From Propionibacteriaceae bacterium (GTDB lineage: Bacteria > Actinomycetota > Actinomycetes > Propionibacteriales > Propionibacteriaceae): a stretch of 64,000 bases of DNA. The notes below the pieces were generated by a model. The model worked only from the letters and a program-made list of their open reading frames with translations, was not told the DNA's origin and did no database searches. Location: positions 1-64,000 of the forward strand of contig JAOPXN010000090.1 of assembly GCA_025965155.1 (NCBI GenBank). The letters run 5' to 3'. This document shows positions 44,907-54,177 of the stretch, in pieces. The translations under genes and the position numbers were made by a program. Positions within the stretch are counted from its first letter, which is position 1; each line of letters opens with the position of its first letter.

Positions 44907-45281
44907 TCAGGCAGCTCCTACTAGCGTGTTGAACTCCTGCGGTAGCTGGGACGTGATGTCATCAAACTCGCCCGAGGTGACGGCCTGGCGAATCGTCGTC
45001 ATCACCGCCGCGACGCCCTTGCGCGCGGTGTCTTCATCGACGCCTGCGCGCTCGGCGACCCGGCGGACGAACTCGTTGACACCGAACCGCTCAGCGGTTT
45101 CTGGTGCCGAGGTGAGAGCAGCCTTGAGCTCCTCGGGTAACTGCGCCGCGAGGTCCAGCGCCTCGCCGCCGCTGATTCGCTCCGCCAGTGTCTGCAACGT
45201 TGCCTCGGTGAGGGCCCTCGCTTTGTCAAAGCCCACATCTGCCCGCCCAGCGACCTGCTCGGTGAACTCGTCGGACTTCAT
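44907..45281 (-). CDS. DUF2267 family protein
   Basis: 124 residues, MKSDEFTEQVAGRADVGFDKARALTEATLQTL ... EALDLAAQLPEEL repeated as EFDDITSQLPQEF, the tandem helical pattern of DUF2267 proteins. Soluble, acidic, no catalytic motif visible. Family members often occur beside stress genes. It converges with the MEDS-LuxR regulator. Function unknown. Confidence 0.88.
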   Translation of the reverse strand: MKSDEFTEQVAGRADVGFDKARALTEATLQTLAERISGGEALDLAAQLPEELKAALTSAPETAERFGVNEFVRRVAERAGVDEDTARKGVAAVMTTIRQAVTSGEFDDITSQLPQEFNTLVGAA

Positions 45282-45799
45282 TCCTGCTCCTTGGAAGTAT
45301 TGGCCGGCACGACGCCGGCAAGAGGTCTATATGACCGCCGCTGGTTTCAGGTGCAGAAGGCGGCAGATCGGCCATCGAACCTCGCTCATTATGTGAAAGA
45401 GGCGAGGCTTTTCAACTGCTGCGCTCCTTCCAACTTTCCTCCCCCAGATTGGAAAAGTCCATGCGTGACTTCGACTCCCTATCCTGGCAGTTCTGCCGAT
45501 AACCGGGGTATTTCACCCACCGCCGACTGGTCGCATCCGCCGCGCTTCTTGCGGAGTGTCGGGGCGGTGGTGGCTACTCGGCGCCAGCGTCGGCCAGCAG
45601 CCGCGGTGATCGTCGGACTCAGCCGGCAGCCCCGTGTCTGGATTCCGCGGCGCCTCAGCTCGTCGGCCGGCGTACGGCCAGCGGGTTGCCGGGCCAGCGC
45701 CGACCGAATCCGGCCGCGAGCCGGCTGAGATGGTGGAGGCCGAGCTACCCTGCTTCGGGTGCCCGGCCTCCACGACGGTGGGCGGTGCCCACACTGCTG
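45282..45799. other. Non-coding region before tRNA-Leu
   Basis: 518 bp with no convincing gene; the frames on both strands have no start signal or family resemblance. It contains an AT-richer part around 45390-45480 and a hairpin at 45735-45775 that fits a terminator for the minus-strand tRNA. Confidence 0.5.
45735..45775 (-). terminator. tRNA-Leu terminator hairpin
   Basis: GTGGAGGCCG (45735-45744) and CGGCCTCCAC (45766-45775) are perfect complements, with an inner ACCC/GGGT pairing in the loop. It lies 25 bp past the 3' end of the tRNA on the minus strand. Confidence 0.6.
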
Positions 45800-45882
45800 T
45801 GCGCGAGGGGGGATTTGAACCCCCACGTCCTTGCGGACACTGGCACCTGAAGCCAGCGCGTCTGCCGTTCCGCCACTCGCGC
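45800..45882 (-). tRNA. tRNA-Leu (anticodon CAG)
   Basis: 83 nt reading on the minus strand GCGCGAGTGGCGGAACGGCA and onward. The 7-bp acceptor stem GCGCGAG/CTCGCGC is perfect, the anticodon stem is CTGGC/GCCAG with loop TTCAGGT (anticodon CAG), there is a long class II variable arm (TGTCCGCAAGGACG region), and the T arm is GGGGG-TTCAAAT-CCCCC. The discriminator is A. CCA is not encoded. The same tRNA lies beside fhaA in mycobacteria, supporting origin-proximal synteny. Confidence 0.96.
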
Positions 45883-46032
45883 TCGGTCCGTACCTCTCGG
45901 TGCGAACCAGCCGGGAAAGGCTAGCACGACTCACCCCGACGGGTGGAATCCGGAGTCCGCTCCGGCGTCCGGATACGATCGGGTTGCATCACGACGGCTC
46001 AAACGACAACGTTGCGTTACGAAAGGAGGGAC

Positions 46033-46746
46033 ATGGGTATTCTGCAGCGCTTCGAGAAGAAGGTGGAGGGCGCGGTCAACGGCGTGTTCGCGCGCGCCTT
46101 CAAGGGTGACGTCCAACCGGTTGAGATCGCCGCGCGGCTGCAGCGCGAGCTGGATTCGGAAGCCAAGCTCATGTCCCGGGACAAGCGGCTGGTCCCGAAC
46201 GAGTTCGTGATCGGGCTTTCCCAGCACGACCACGACAAGTTGGCGCCGTATAGCAAGACCTTGGCCAGTGAGCTCGCGGCGTCCCTGAAGAGCCATGCGG
46301 AGTCCATGGGCTACGTCTTCAACGGCCCGATCATGATCCACCTCGAAGCTGACGACTCTCTGCCGGTCGGCAGGTTCACCGTCGAGTCGGACGCAGTCGC
46401 CGGCGTCGAGGCTCACGGGGACCGGGCCAACCCAGCCGCGGTCAGCCGAGCCCAGCTGGTCCTCGAGGTGAATGGGATGCGGCATCCGCTACACCCTCCC
46501 GGACTGGTGATCGGGCGCGGCACCGAAGCCGACCTGCGGATCAACGACCCGGGCATCTCGCGGCTCCACGCCGAGATCCGGGTCAGCGGCAGCGGCGCGG
46601 CCCTCGATGTGGACATCATCGACCTCGGCTCCACCAACGGCATCGTTGTCGACGGGAAGCGGGTCCGGCAGTCGGTGCTCGGCGAGGGCTCGCGGATCGA
46701 GATGGGCTCCACCCGGATGCTGGTGCACGCACCCGCCGGACGCTGA
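46033..46746 (+). CDS. fhaA: FHA-domain protein FhaA
   Basis: 237 residues. The N-terminal 130 residues are the FhaA-type DUF3662 domain (MGILQRFEKKVEGAVNGVFARAF, VQPVEIAARLQRELDSEA), and residues about 150-235 form an FHA phosphothreonine-binding domain (GLVIGRGTEADLRINDPGIS, LGSTNGIVVDG). In mycobacteria FhaA is phosphorylated by PknB and helps regulate peptidoglycan synthesis through MviN. AGGAGG four bases upstream fixes ATG 46033. First gene of the six-gene division/kinase operon. Confidence 0.95.
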   Translation: MGILQRFEKKVEGAVNGVFARAFKGDVQPVEIAARLQRELDSEAKLMSRDKRLVPNEFVIGLSQHDHDKLAPYSKTLASELAASLKSHAESMGYVFNGPIMIHLEADDSLPVGRFTVESDAVAGVEAHGDRANPAAVSRAQLVLEVNGMRHPLHPPGLVIGRGTEADLRINDPGISRLHAEIRVSGSGAALDVDIIDLGSTNGIVVDGKRVRQSVLGEGSRIEMGSTRMLVHAPAGR

Positions 46747-46754
46747 GGCGCGTC

Positions 46755-47234
46755 ATGTCCGAGATCGCTCTCACCATCATCAAGGTGCTGTTCCTGGCGC
46801 TCCTGTGGCTGTTCATCCTCTCAGCGGTCTCAGTGATCCGGAGCGACCTGTTCGGCAAGACCGTACCCGCCCAGGACCAGCCGCAGCCGCGCCAGCTGGA
46901 GGCTCCGCCCCCACCGCCGAAGAAGACGCGCAGGACGCGGGGCGACCCTCGGGTGTTCACCATCACCCAGGGCCAACAGACGGGCGAGTCCGCCGAGCTC
47001 GCCTCCGGCACGGTGATGATCGGTCGTGGCGCAGACTGTCAGCTGATTCTGGACGACGACTACGTCTCCACCCGGCACGCACGGGTGGTCGCCGGTGAGA
47101 ACGGCTACTACGTCGAAGATCTCGGCTCCACCAACGGCACCTACGTCAACGGTCAGCGCATCACTGCTCCGACCTCGATCACTCTTCAGGACACGGTGCG
47201 GATCGGCAAGACGGTACTGAGGCTGCAACCGTGA
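46755..47234 (+). CDS. fhaB: FHA-domain protein FhaB (FipA)
   Basis: 159 residues: an N-terminal membrane helix (IKVLFLALLWLFILSAVSVI), a Pro-rich cytosolic linker, and an FHA domain (GTVMIGRGADCQLILDDDYVSTRHARVV, DLGSTNGTYVNGQRI). FhaB/FipA in Mycobacterium links kinase signalling to FtsZ/FtsQ. It begins 8 bp after fhaA and overlaps pstP by 4 bp. Confidence 0.95.
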   Translation: MSEIALTIIKVLFLALLWLFILSAVSVIRSDLFGKTVPAQDQPQPRQLEAPPPPPKKTRRTRGDPRVFTITQGQQTGESAELASGTVMIGRGADCQLILDDDYVSTRHARVVAGENGYYVEDLGSTNGTYVNGQRITAPTSITLQDTVRIGKTVLRLQP

Positions 47235-48715
47235 GCCAGCCGACCCTCCGCCTGCGCTTCGTGACCCACTCCGAGATCGGTCTGGTGCGCAAGAACAACC
47301 AGGACTCCGGCTTCGCCAGCCCTCATCTGCTCGCGGTCGCGGACGGCATGGGCGGCGCGGCCGCCGGGGACCTCGCCTCCGCCGTCGCCATCGACACCTT
47401 GAGCACCGTCGACCACGCGCCGCAGAGCGGCGACATGCTGGACGTCCTGGCCGATGCCATCCACCTGGCCAACGAACGGATCGCCATTCTGGTGGAGGAC
47501 GACCCCTCGCTCGACGGCATGGGCACGACCGTGACCAGCGCCCTGTTCGACGGAGCCCAGCTCGGGCTGGCTCATATCGGGGACAGCCGGGCCTACCTGC
47601 TGCGGGACGGTCGGCTTGAGCGACTCACCCACGACCACAGCTGGGTCCAGTCGCTGGTGGACGACGGCAAGATCAGTACGGACGAGGCGGCCATCCACCC
47701 ACACCGGTCGCTGCTGCTCAAGGTGCTGAACGGCCAGCCGTCGAACGAGCCGGATCTGACCGTGGTGTCACTCCGCGCCCGCGACCGGTTGCTGTTCTGC
47801 AGTGACGGAGTCTGTGGGCTGGTTGACGATCCCGAGATAGCGGAGGCGATGCGGCTCGGGGACCTCGACGACGCGCTGCTCCAGTTGATCGAGGCGTCGC
47901 ACGCCGCCGGCGGCATCGACAACATCACGGTCATCCTGGCCGACGTTGTCGAGGCTGACGGTACGGATGGCACGTTCGTTCTCGGTGCCGCCGCGGAGCG
48001 AGAGATCCCGCCCATTGCGGCCACCGTTCATGGCGCCGGAGCCGACCTCGACGATGATGGGCAAGCCCGAAACACCGCCGTGACTGCTGCGGGCGCCGCC
48101 GCTACCGGGGCTACCGGTACCGGCGAACCAGGCGTGGCCGACACCGGCGAGGACGACGAGGCCCGCTACACACCGCAGCCCCCGGCCAAGCGCCGGCTCG
48201 GCCGGACCCTGGCTGGCGTGCTGGTGCTGGTCCTGGTGCTCGGCGCTGCCCTCGCCGCCGGCTACGCCTGGACCCGTACCCAGTACTACGTCGCCGACGC
48301 CGGCACGAAGGTGGCGATCTACCAGGGCCTCCCCGACGGCGTCCCCGGCATCCCGTTGTCCCGGGTGTACGAGGTGCAGGACCTGGAGCTCAGCTCGCTG
48401 CCGCCGTTCTACCAGCAGATGGTCCGGTCCGCCATCGAGGTGGAGGGCCTGGCCGCCGCCCGCGAGACCGTCGCCGCCCTCGAGGCCACCGCCAAGCGCT
48501 GCGAGGGACGACCGCCACGCACCGACTCCCCGTCGACCAGCGGCAAGCCGACCGCCAGCAGTGCCCCCTCCAGGTCCTCAGGTGCCGGCACCGCGCGACC
48601 GACTCCGGGGGCCGCGGCACCCTCCACCTCATCACCCGCCAGCGAGTCGAGCCGACCGAGCACCCCTGCTGCTCCGAGTGCACCGAGCACCACGACACCG
48701 GACCAGAGCTGCTGA
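47231..48715 (+). CDS. pstP: PP2C-family Ser/Thr phosphatase PstP
   Basis: 494 residues from GTG 47231. The PP2C catalytic domain (1-240) shows THSEIGLVRKNNQD, ADGMGGAAAGDLAS, GMGTTVTSALFDG, HIGDSRAYLL and the C-terminal GGIDNITVI with the metal-binding Asp. A membrane helix (LAGVLVLVLVLGAALAAGYAW) near 325 is followed by an extracellular domain that ends in a long Ser/Pro/Thr-rich tail. It reverses PknB phosphorylation. Confidence 0.96.
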   Translation: MSQPTLRLRFVTHSEIGLVRKNNQDSGFASPHLLAVADGMGGAAAGDLASAVAIDTLSTVDHAPQSGDMLDVLADAIHLANERIAILVEDDPSLDGMGTTVTSALFDGAQLGLAHIGDSRAYLLRDGRLERLTHDHSWVQSLVDDGKISTDEAAIHPHRSLLLKVLNGQPSNEPDLTVVSLRARDRLLFCSDGVCGLVDDPEIAEAMRLGDLDDALLQLIEASHAAGGIDNITVILADVVEADGTDGTFVLGAAAEREIPPIAATVHGAGADLDDDGQARNTAVTAAGAAATGATGTGEPGVADTGEDDEARYTPQPPAKRRLGRTLAGVLVLVLVLGAALAAGYAWTRTQYYVADAGTKVAIYQGLPDGVPGIPLSRVYEVQDLELSSLPPFYQQMVRSAIEVEGLAAARETVAALEATAKRCEGRPPRTDSPSTSGKPTASSAPSRSSGAGTARPTPGAAAPSTSSPASESSRPSTPAAPSAPSTTTPDQSC

Positions 48716-48717
48716 CG

Positions 48718-50100
48718 ATGAGCGACGTCGCTCCCCCGGTCACCGTGATCCCACGCAAACGACGCGGGGTCGAACTGCTGTTGATCCTCTTCGCCGTAGC
48801 CATCGCGCTCACCGCGTACGTGATCATTGACCTCAACGTGATCGGCGAGATCTCGTCCACGTTGCCCTATCTCGCCGCGTTCGGGATCCTGCTGCCGCTG
48901 CTGGCGCACTTCGCGATCCGCTGGCGGCTGCCGTACGCCGATCCCGTGATGCTTCCCTGCGTGGTGCTGCTCAACGGGCTGGGGCTGGCGATGATCCATC
49001 GGATCGACCTGATCAACGACCCGCCCGTGTTCGGAGCCCGCCAGCAGCTGGTCTGGACGACCCTGGGCGTGATCTTGTTCATGCTGGTGGCTGTGGTCAT
49101 CCGGGACCACCGGCCGCTGCAGCGCTTCACCTACACCCTGTTCCTCGGCGGTCTGGTGCTGCTCCTGCTTCCGCTGGTGCCGTTCCTCGGGGTGGAGAAG
49201 TTCGGTGCGCGGATCTGGATCAGCGTGGCCGGCTATAGCTTCCAGCCGGCGGAGGTAGCCAAGATTTTGCTGTCGGTTGCCTTCGCTTCGTACCTGGTGG
49301 AGAAACGGGACGTACTGGCACTGGCCGGCTACCGCTTCCTCGGGATCGACCTGCCGCGCGCTCGGGACCTCGGGCCGATCCTGCTGATGTGGCTGGCCAG
49401 CTTGGCAGTCCTGGTCTTCCAGAAGGACCTGGGAACCTCGCTGCTCTTCTTCGGGTTGTTCGTGATGATGTTGTACGTAGCGACGGAGCGGGCCGGATGG
49501 CCGATCCTTGGGACTCTGCTGTTCGCGGCTGGGGCCTACCTCGGTTATCTGCAGTTCGGCCACGTGAGGATCCGGGTCGGCGCCTGGCTTGACCCGTTCT
49601 CCGACTACGACTCCTTCTACCAGGTGATCACCGCGCAGTTCGGGATGGCGTGGGGGGGCATTCTCGGTACCGGACTGGGCGAGGGCCGTCCGGGGCTGAC
49701 CCCGCTGGCCCGCAGCGACTTCATCGCCGCCGCAATCGGTGAGGAGCTCGGCATCACCGGGCTGATGGCGGTGGTGATGATCTACGGCCTGATCGTCGCG
49801 CGTGGCCTGCGGGTCGCCCTGCAGTGCCGGGACCCGTTTGGGAAGCTGCTCGCCGCCGGACTTTCGTTCGCCTTCGCCCTGCAGGTGTTCACCATCATCG
49901 GCGGAGTGACCCGGCTGCTCCCGCTGACCGGTCTGACCACCCCGTTCATGTCCCAAGGTGGCTCGTCGCTGATCGCCAACTGGGTCGTCGTCGCACTGCT
50001 GCTGCTCATCTCCCACCATGCCCGCAAGCCCATCGCCACCGTGGTTCCGGTGGATGTCGACTCGGAGACGACCCAGCTGGTCAAGGGGCTGGCACGATGA
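48718..50100 (+). CDS. rodA: Peptidoglycan polymerase RodA/FtsW family
   Basis: 460-residue SEDS glycosyltransferase with about 12 helices. Conserved features include GARIWISVAGYSFQPAEVAKI, the catalytic region around KDLGTSLLFFGLFVMMLYVATER, GAWLDPFSDYDSFYQVITAQFGMAWGG and the ending LPLTGLTTPFMSQGGSS. It partners with the transpeptidase PbpA, whose gene begins 10 bp later, to polymerise lipid II. Confidence 0.95.
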   Translation: MSDVAPPVTVIPRKRRGVELLLILFAVAIALTAYVIIDLNVIGEISSTLPYLAAFGILLPLLAHFAIRWRLPYADPVMLPCVVLLNGLGLAMIHRIDLINDPPVFGARQQLVWTTLGVILFMLVAVVIRDHRPLQRFTYTLFLGGLVLLLLPLVPFLGVEKFGARIWISVAGYSFQPAEVAKILLSVAFASYLVEKRDVLALAGYRFLGIDLPRARDLGPILLMWLASLAVLVFQKDLGTSLLFFGLFVMMLYVATERAGWPILGTLLFAAGAYLGYLQFGHVRIRVGAWLDPFSDYDSFYQVITAQFGMAWGGILGTGLGEGRPGLTPLARSDFIAAAIGEELGITGLMAVVMIYGLIVARGLRVALQCRDPFGKLLAAGLSFAFALQVFTIIGGVTRLLPLTGLTTPFMSQGGSSLIANWVVVALLLLISHHARKPIATVVPVDVDSETTQLVKGLAR

Positions 50101-50110
50101 GGAGTCCAAC

Positions 50111-51553
50111 GTGAACCGCCCGATCCGCAGGGTCGCCTTCGTCGCGATGATCATGTTCGCGCTGCTGTTCGCCAACGGCACGTACATGATCTTGTTCCGG
50201 CAGGCCTCGCTGGACGCTCAACCGCAGAACCGACGCGTCCGGGATGCCGAGTTCGCGCAGGACCGCGGTTCGATCCTGGCGGCCGGAAACACCGAGATCG
50301 CCACCACGAAGGTGGTCAAAGACCGGTTCGAGTTCCTCCGTACCTACCCCGAGGGCGAGCTGTACGCGCCCATCACCGGCTTCTACTCCTATGACCATGC
50401 CCGGACCGGGCTGGAGAGCAGCTACAACACCGAGCTGGCCGGTACCGACGACTCGCTCTTCGTCCGCCGGCTGATCGACCTGATCAGCAACCGCACTCCT
50501 CGCGGCGCGAACGTGGAGACGACGATCCTGCCGGCGGCGCAGAAGGCTGCCGCGCGCACGCTCGGTAACAACAAGGGAGCCGTGGTGGCGCTCGACCCAC
50601 AGACCGGCGCGGTGCTGGCTCTGGTCACCAGCCCCAGCTACGACCCCAACGACATCGCCAGCCACGACCTCGAGAAGGCCGACAAGGCGTACCGGAAACT
50701 GGCCGCCGATCCGGACCGGCCGCTCTCCAACCGTGCGGTGCGGGAGATCTATCCGCCGGGCTCCACCTTCAAGCTCGTCACCGCCGCCGCAGCGTTGACC
50801 GATGGGAAGACCGCCGACAGCAAGGTCGCGTCCCCGAACCGGTTGAAGTTGCCCAACACCAACACGTACCTGGGCAACTCCACGAACTGCGGCGGCAAAA
50901 CGACCACCATCGCTCACGCGCTGGAGGTGTCCTGCAACACCGCCTTCGCCAACCTCGGAATCGAGCTAGGACAAGACAAGCTGCGGGCCCAGGCCCAGAA
51001 GTTCGGCTTCGACCGCCGGCACCTCAGCGACCTCAGCGGCGTGGCGAGCCAGTTCCCCGACAGCATGGACGCGGCACAAACCGCCCTCAGCGCGATCGGC
51101 CAGTTCGACGTCGCGGCCAGCCCGCTGCAGATGGCGATGGTGACCGCGGCCATCGCGAACGACGGGGAGCTGATGGACCCGTACCTGGTCAGCCAGGTGC
51201 AGGCGCCCGATCTAACTGCGATCCAGACGCACCGGCCGCAGCGGCTGTCGCAGGCGATGACTGCCGCGGACGCGCGCGAGCTCAAGCAGATGATGGTCGG
51301 GGTGGTCGAGAACGGCACCGGTGGCAACGGCGGCATCTCCGGGGTCGAGGTGGGGGGCAAGACCGGCACCGCGCAGTCGGACCCGAACCGCAAACCGTTC
51401 GCCTGGTTCACCTCCTTCGCCCCGGCCGACAACCCTCAGGTGGCGGTCGCGGTGGTGGTTGAGGACGCCGACATCCCGCGCCAGGACATCGCCGGCGGAC
51501 GCGTCGCAGCCCCGATTGCCAGGGCCGTGATGCAGGCGGTGCTGGAGCAGTGA
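50111..51553 (+). CDS. pbpA: Class B penicillin-binding protein PbpA
   Basis: 480 residues from GTG 50111, with GAGGAG upstream. A short cytosolic tail and one membrane helix (AFVAMIMFALLFANGTYMILF) precede the dimerisation domain, then the transpeptidase motifs SxxK in PPGSTFK (Ser218), SxN in EVSCNTAF (Ser274), and KTG in GGKTGTAQ (Lys417). Cross-links septal or elongation peptidoglycan with RodA and is expected to be under PknB/PstP control. Confidence 0.96.
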   Translation: MNRPIRRVAFVAMIMFALLFANGTYMILFRQASLDAQPQNRRVRDAEFAQDRGSILAAGNTEIATTKVVKDRFEFLRTYPEGELYAPITGFYSYDHARTGLESSYNTELAGTDDSLFVRRLIDLISNRTPRGANVETTILPAAQKAAARTLGNNKGAVVALDPQTGAVLALVTSPSYDPNDIASHDLEKADKAYRKLAADPDRPLSNRAVREIYPPGSTFKLVTAAAALTDGKTADSKVASPNRLKLPNTNTYLGNSTNCGGKTTTIAHALEVSCNTAFANLGIELGQDKLRAQAQKFGFDRRHLSDLSGVASQFPDSMDAAQTALSAIGQFDVAASPLQMAMVTAAIANDGELMDPYLVSQVQAPDLTAIQTHRPQRLSQAMTAADARELKQMMVGVVENGTGGNGGISGVEVGGKTGTAQSDPNRKPFAWFTSFAPADNPQVAVAVVVEDADIPRQDIAGGRVAAPIARAVMQAVLEQ

Positions 51554-51671
51554 CTGGCCTGGTGGGTCGGCGGGGACCGGGTGCAGCCGACCTGTCGCGG
51601 CCTGGACGAGCATTTCGCGACGCTTGGGGTCATCGTCCACAATGGCACGGGGTCAGGAAAGGAATGCAGCG

Positions 51672-53477
51672 ATGACAGGCGACCCGAAGACGGTCGGAGG
51701 ACGCTACGAGCTGGGCGACCTGCTCGGACGAGGCGGCATGGCGGAAGTCCGCTACGCCGTCGACACGCGTCTCGGCCGGCCCGTCGCGGTCAAGCAGCTG
51801 CGGACCGACCTGGCCAGTGACCCGACGTTCCAAGCGCGGTTCCGCCGGGAGGCGCAGTCCGCGGCCGGCCTGAACCACCCCACGATCGTGGCCGTGTACG
51901 ACACCGGCGAGGAGACCGACCCCACCACCGGAGTCTCCATCCCGTACATCGTGATGGAGCTGGTCGAAGGTCAGACGCTGCGCGACGTCCTCCGAGACGG
52001 CCGCAAGATCCTGCCGGAGCGTGCGCTCGAGCTGACCCAGGGTGTCCTGGACGCGCTCAGCTACAGCCACAAGGCCGGCATCATCCACCGCGACATCAAA
52101 CCGGCGACCGTGATGCTGACCCCCACCGGCGGGGACAAGGTGATGGACTTCGGCATCGCCCGCGCAGTGGCTGACACCTCGGCCACGATGACGCAGACCG
52201 CTGCGGTGATCGGCACGGCGCAGTACCTCTCGCCCGAGCAGGCCCGCGGCGAGACGGTGGATGCCCGCAGTGACATCTACTCGGCCGGCTGCCTGTTGTA
52301 CGAGCTGCTCGTCGGGCGGCCGCCGTTCGTCGGTGAGTCGCCGGTCAGCGTCGCGTACCAGCACGTCCGTGAGATGCCGGTCCCGCCCAGTCGGCTGGAC
52401 CCGGTCATCACCCCCGACATCGACGCCATTACCTTGAAGGCGCTGGCCAAGGACCCCGACGACCGCTATCAGTCTGCCCGCGAGATGAAGGCCGACCTGA
52501 CCCGTGTGCTGGCCGGCCAGCAGGCGACGGCGGTGGTGCCGCGGGTGAGCGAGCAGGACCAGGCCACCCGGCTCGTGTCGCCGGTTCCTGCCGCGTCGAC
52601 TGCGGTGGCCACCGAGTCGACCACCGACGAGAACGGCGAGGAGCCCCGGAAGCGCCGGGTGGGTCTGGCGCTGTTCATCGCGGGGCTGATCGCAGTTGTC
52701 CTGGGCGCCGGCGGCTATGCCCTCTACCAGATGACGCGGCCCACCGCCCCACCTCCCGTCGAGATGGTGCAGGTTCCGTCGGTGATCGGGTTCACCAAGG
52801 CTCCGGCGGAGAGCACGCTGCGGAACGCCAAGCTGGTGCCCGAGTTTAAGAACGTCAACGGGCCGGACGACAACACAGTGGACACCGCCATAAGCCAGAC
52901 CCCTCCGGGCGACAACCAGGTGGCGGCCAACAGCACAGTCACGGTGGCGATCAACGTCGGCCCGAAGATGGCGAAGGTGCCCAACGGCTTGGTCGGCAAG
53001 GATGTTGACGACGCCAAGAAGGCGCTGGAGAGCGCCGACTTCACCGTCAAGGTACAAGATGCCCAGACGGAACCCGCGGACGCGAAGAAGGACGAGGTAC
53101 TGACCGTCGAGCCCGCCGAAGGCGAGTCGGCCCCGCTTGGCAGCGAGGTCGTCCTGACGGTCGCCACTGGGCAGTCGGAGGTGCCGAACTTCATTGGCTC
53201 CTCCCGTCAGCGAGCTGAGGATGACGCCAAAGCCGCAGGCTTCGACACACCGAGCTTCACGGAGAAGGAGAGCGACCAGCCAGCCGGCACGGTCATCGAG
53301 CAGGATCCGAAGGCTGGCACGAAGGTGTCCCGGAACACCGATATCAAGCTCACCGTGGCGATCCCCAAGCCTGAGCCGAGTCCCGCTCCGGAACCGTCCA
53401 GCACCAACGCTCCGCCCGTCCCGACCCCGACACCGAGCGGCGACCCGACCGCGAGCGCGTCTAGCACGTCTGGGTGA
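51672..53477 (+). CDS. pknB: PASTA Ser/Thr kinase PknB with Asn-to-Thr catalytic-loop change
   Basis: 601 residues. The kinase domain (about 10-280) has GRGGMAEV, VAVKQL, FRREAQSA (C-helix Glu), HRDIKPAT (Asp141, Lys143, Thr146), VMDFGIAR, and TQTAAVIGTAQYLSPEQ with autophosphorylation Thr residues. The normal PknB loop is HRDxKPAN; Thr146 occupies the Mg-ligand Asn position. A membrane helix (about 330-352) is followed by three PASTA domains (PSVIGF, PNGLVGK, PNFIGSS starts) and a Pro/Ser-rich tail. ATG 51672 has GGAAAGGA upstream. No pknA precedes it. Confidence 0.95.
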   Translation: MTGDPKTVGGRYELGDLLGRGGMAEVRYAVDTRLGRPVAVKQLRTDLASDPTFQARFRREAQSAAGLNHPTIVAVYDTGEETDPTTGVSIPYIVMELVEGQTLRDVLRDGRKILPERALELTQGVLDALSYSHKAGIIHRDIKPATVMLTPTGGDKVMDFGIARAVADTSATMTQTAAVIGTAQYLSPEQARGETVDARSDIYSAGCLLYELLVGRPPFVGESPVSVAYQHVREMPVPPSRLDPVITPDIDAITLKALAKDPDDRYQSAREMKADLTRVLAGQQATAVVPRVSEQDQATRLVSPVPAASTAVATESTTDENGEEPRKRRVGLALFIAGLIAVVLGAGGYALYQMTRPTAPPPVEMVQVPSVIGFTKAPAESTLRNAKLVPEFKNVNGPDDNTVDTAISQTPPGDNQVAANSTVTVAINVGPKMAKVPNGLVGKDVDDAKKALESADFTVKVQDAQTEPADAKKDEVLTVEPAEGESAPLGSEVVLTVATGQSEVPNFIGSSRQRAEDDAKAAGFDTPSFTEKESDQPAGTVIEQDPKAGTKVSRNTDIKLTVAIPKPEPSPAPEPSSTNAPPVPTPTPSGDPTASASSTSG

Positions 53478-53529
53478 GCTGAGGCCTGACTTATTCGAAC
53501 GAGTGGGCGAATTGTCCTAGACTGTCGCC

Positions 53530-54177
53530 ATGTCCATTCTGGGTCAGGATTCCTTTCTCGGTCAGGGGTCGCTGTTCGACCTCGGTGACGACATCGAAGT
53601 GGGCCCGCTGGCCGGCCGGATCCGGCGGGAACAGCTCAGCCGTGGCGCGTGGATCGACCTGCTGCCCGGCTGGCTGACGGGTGCTGACTCGCTGTTCGAG
53701 GATCTCGTCGACGGCGTACCGTGGCATGCCGAGGAACGACAGATGTACGACCGAGTCGTCGAGGTGCCGCGGCTGCTCTGCTTCTACGGCGAGCAGGACC
53801 CGCTGCCGCATCCGGTGCTGACGCATGCCCGCGACCTGTTGAGCGCCCACTACGCCGAGGAGCTGGGTGAGCCGTTCAGGACCGCTGGCCTGTGCCTGTA
53901 CCGCGATGGGAAGGACTCGGTCGCCTGGCACGGCGACACCATCGGGCGCGGCAAGTCCAGCGACACGATGGTTGCCATTGTGTCGCTCGGATCACCGCGC
54001 TCCCTGATGCTGCGGCCCCGCGGCGGCGGGCCCGCGATCAAGCAGAACCTCGGGCACGGCGACCTGATTGTGATGGGCGGGTCCTGCCAGCGCACCTGGG
54101 AGCACGCGATTCCCAAGACCAGCAAAGCCGTCGGTCCCCGGATCAGCGTCCAGTTCCGCCCCCGCGGAGTGCGCTAG
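53530..54177 (+). CDS. AlkB-like 2-oxoglutarate/Fe(II) dioxygenase
   Basis: 215 residues. The double-stranded beta-helix shows AWHGDTIGRG (iron ligands His134 and Asp136), GGSCQRTWEHAIPKT (third ligand His), and PRISVQFRPR (2-oxoglutarate Arg). The N-terminus (LLPGWLTGADSLFEDLVDGVPWHAEERQMYDRVVEVPRL) matches AlkB-type alkylation-damage repair enzymes that oxidatively demethylate bases. It lies between pknB and trpG and is not part of the mycobacterial cluster. Confidence 0.9.
   Translation: MSILGQDSFLGQGSLFDLGDDIEVGPLAGRIRREQLSRGAWIDLLPGWLTGADSLFEDLVDGVPWHAEERQMYDRVVEVPRLLCFYGEQDPLPHPVLTHARDLLSAHYAEELGEPFRTAGLCLYRDGKDSVAWHGDTIGRGKSSDTMVAIVSLGSPRSLMLRPRGGGPAIKQNLGHGDLIVMGGSCQRTWEHAIPKTSKAVGPRISVQFRPRGVR

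Noticed and set aside
45291-45728. 145-codon plus-strand frame before tRNA-Leu
   Set aside because: No start signal, no domain, Arg/Pro-rich composition typical of non-coding GC-rich DNA.
48409-50187. 592-codon minus-strand frame opposite pstP-rodA
   Set aside because: Gln/Arg/His-rich antisense shadow of recognised genes with no domain.
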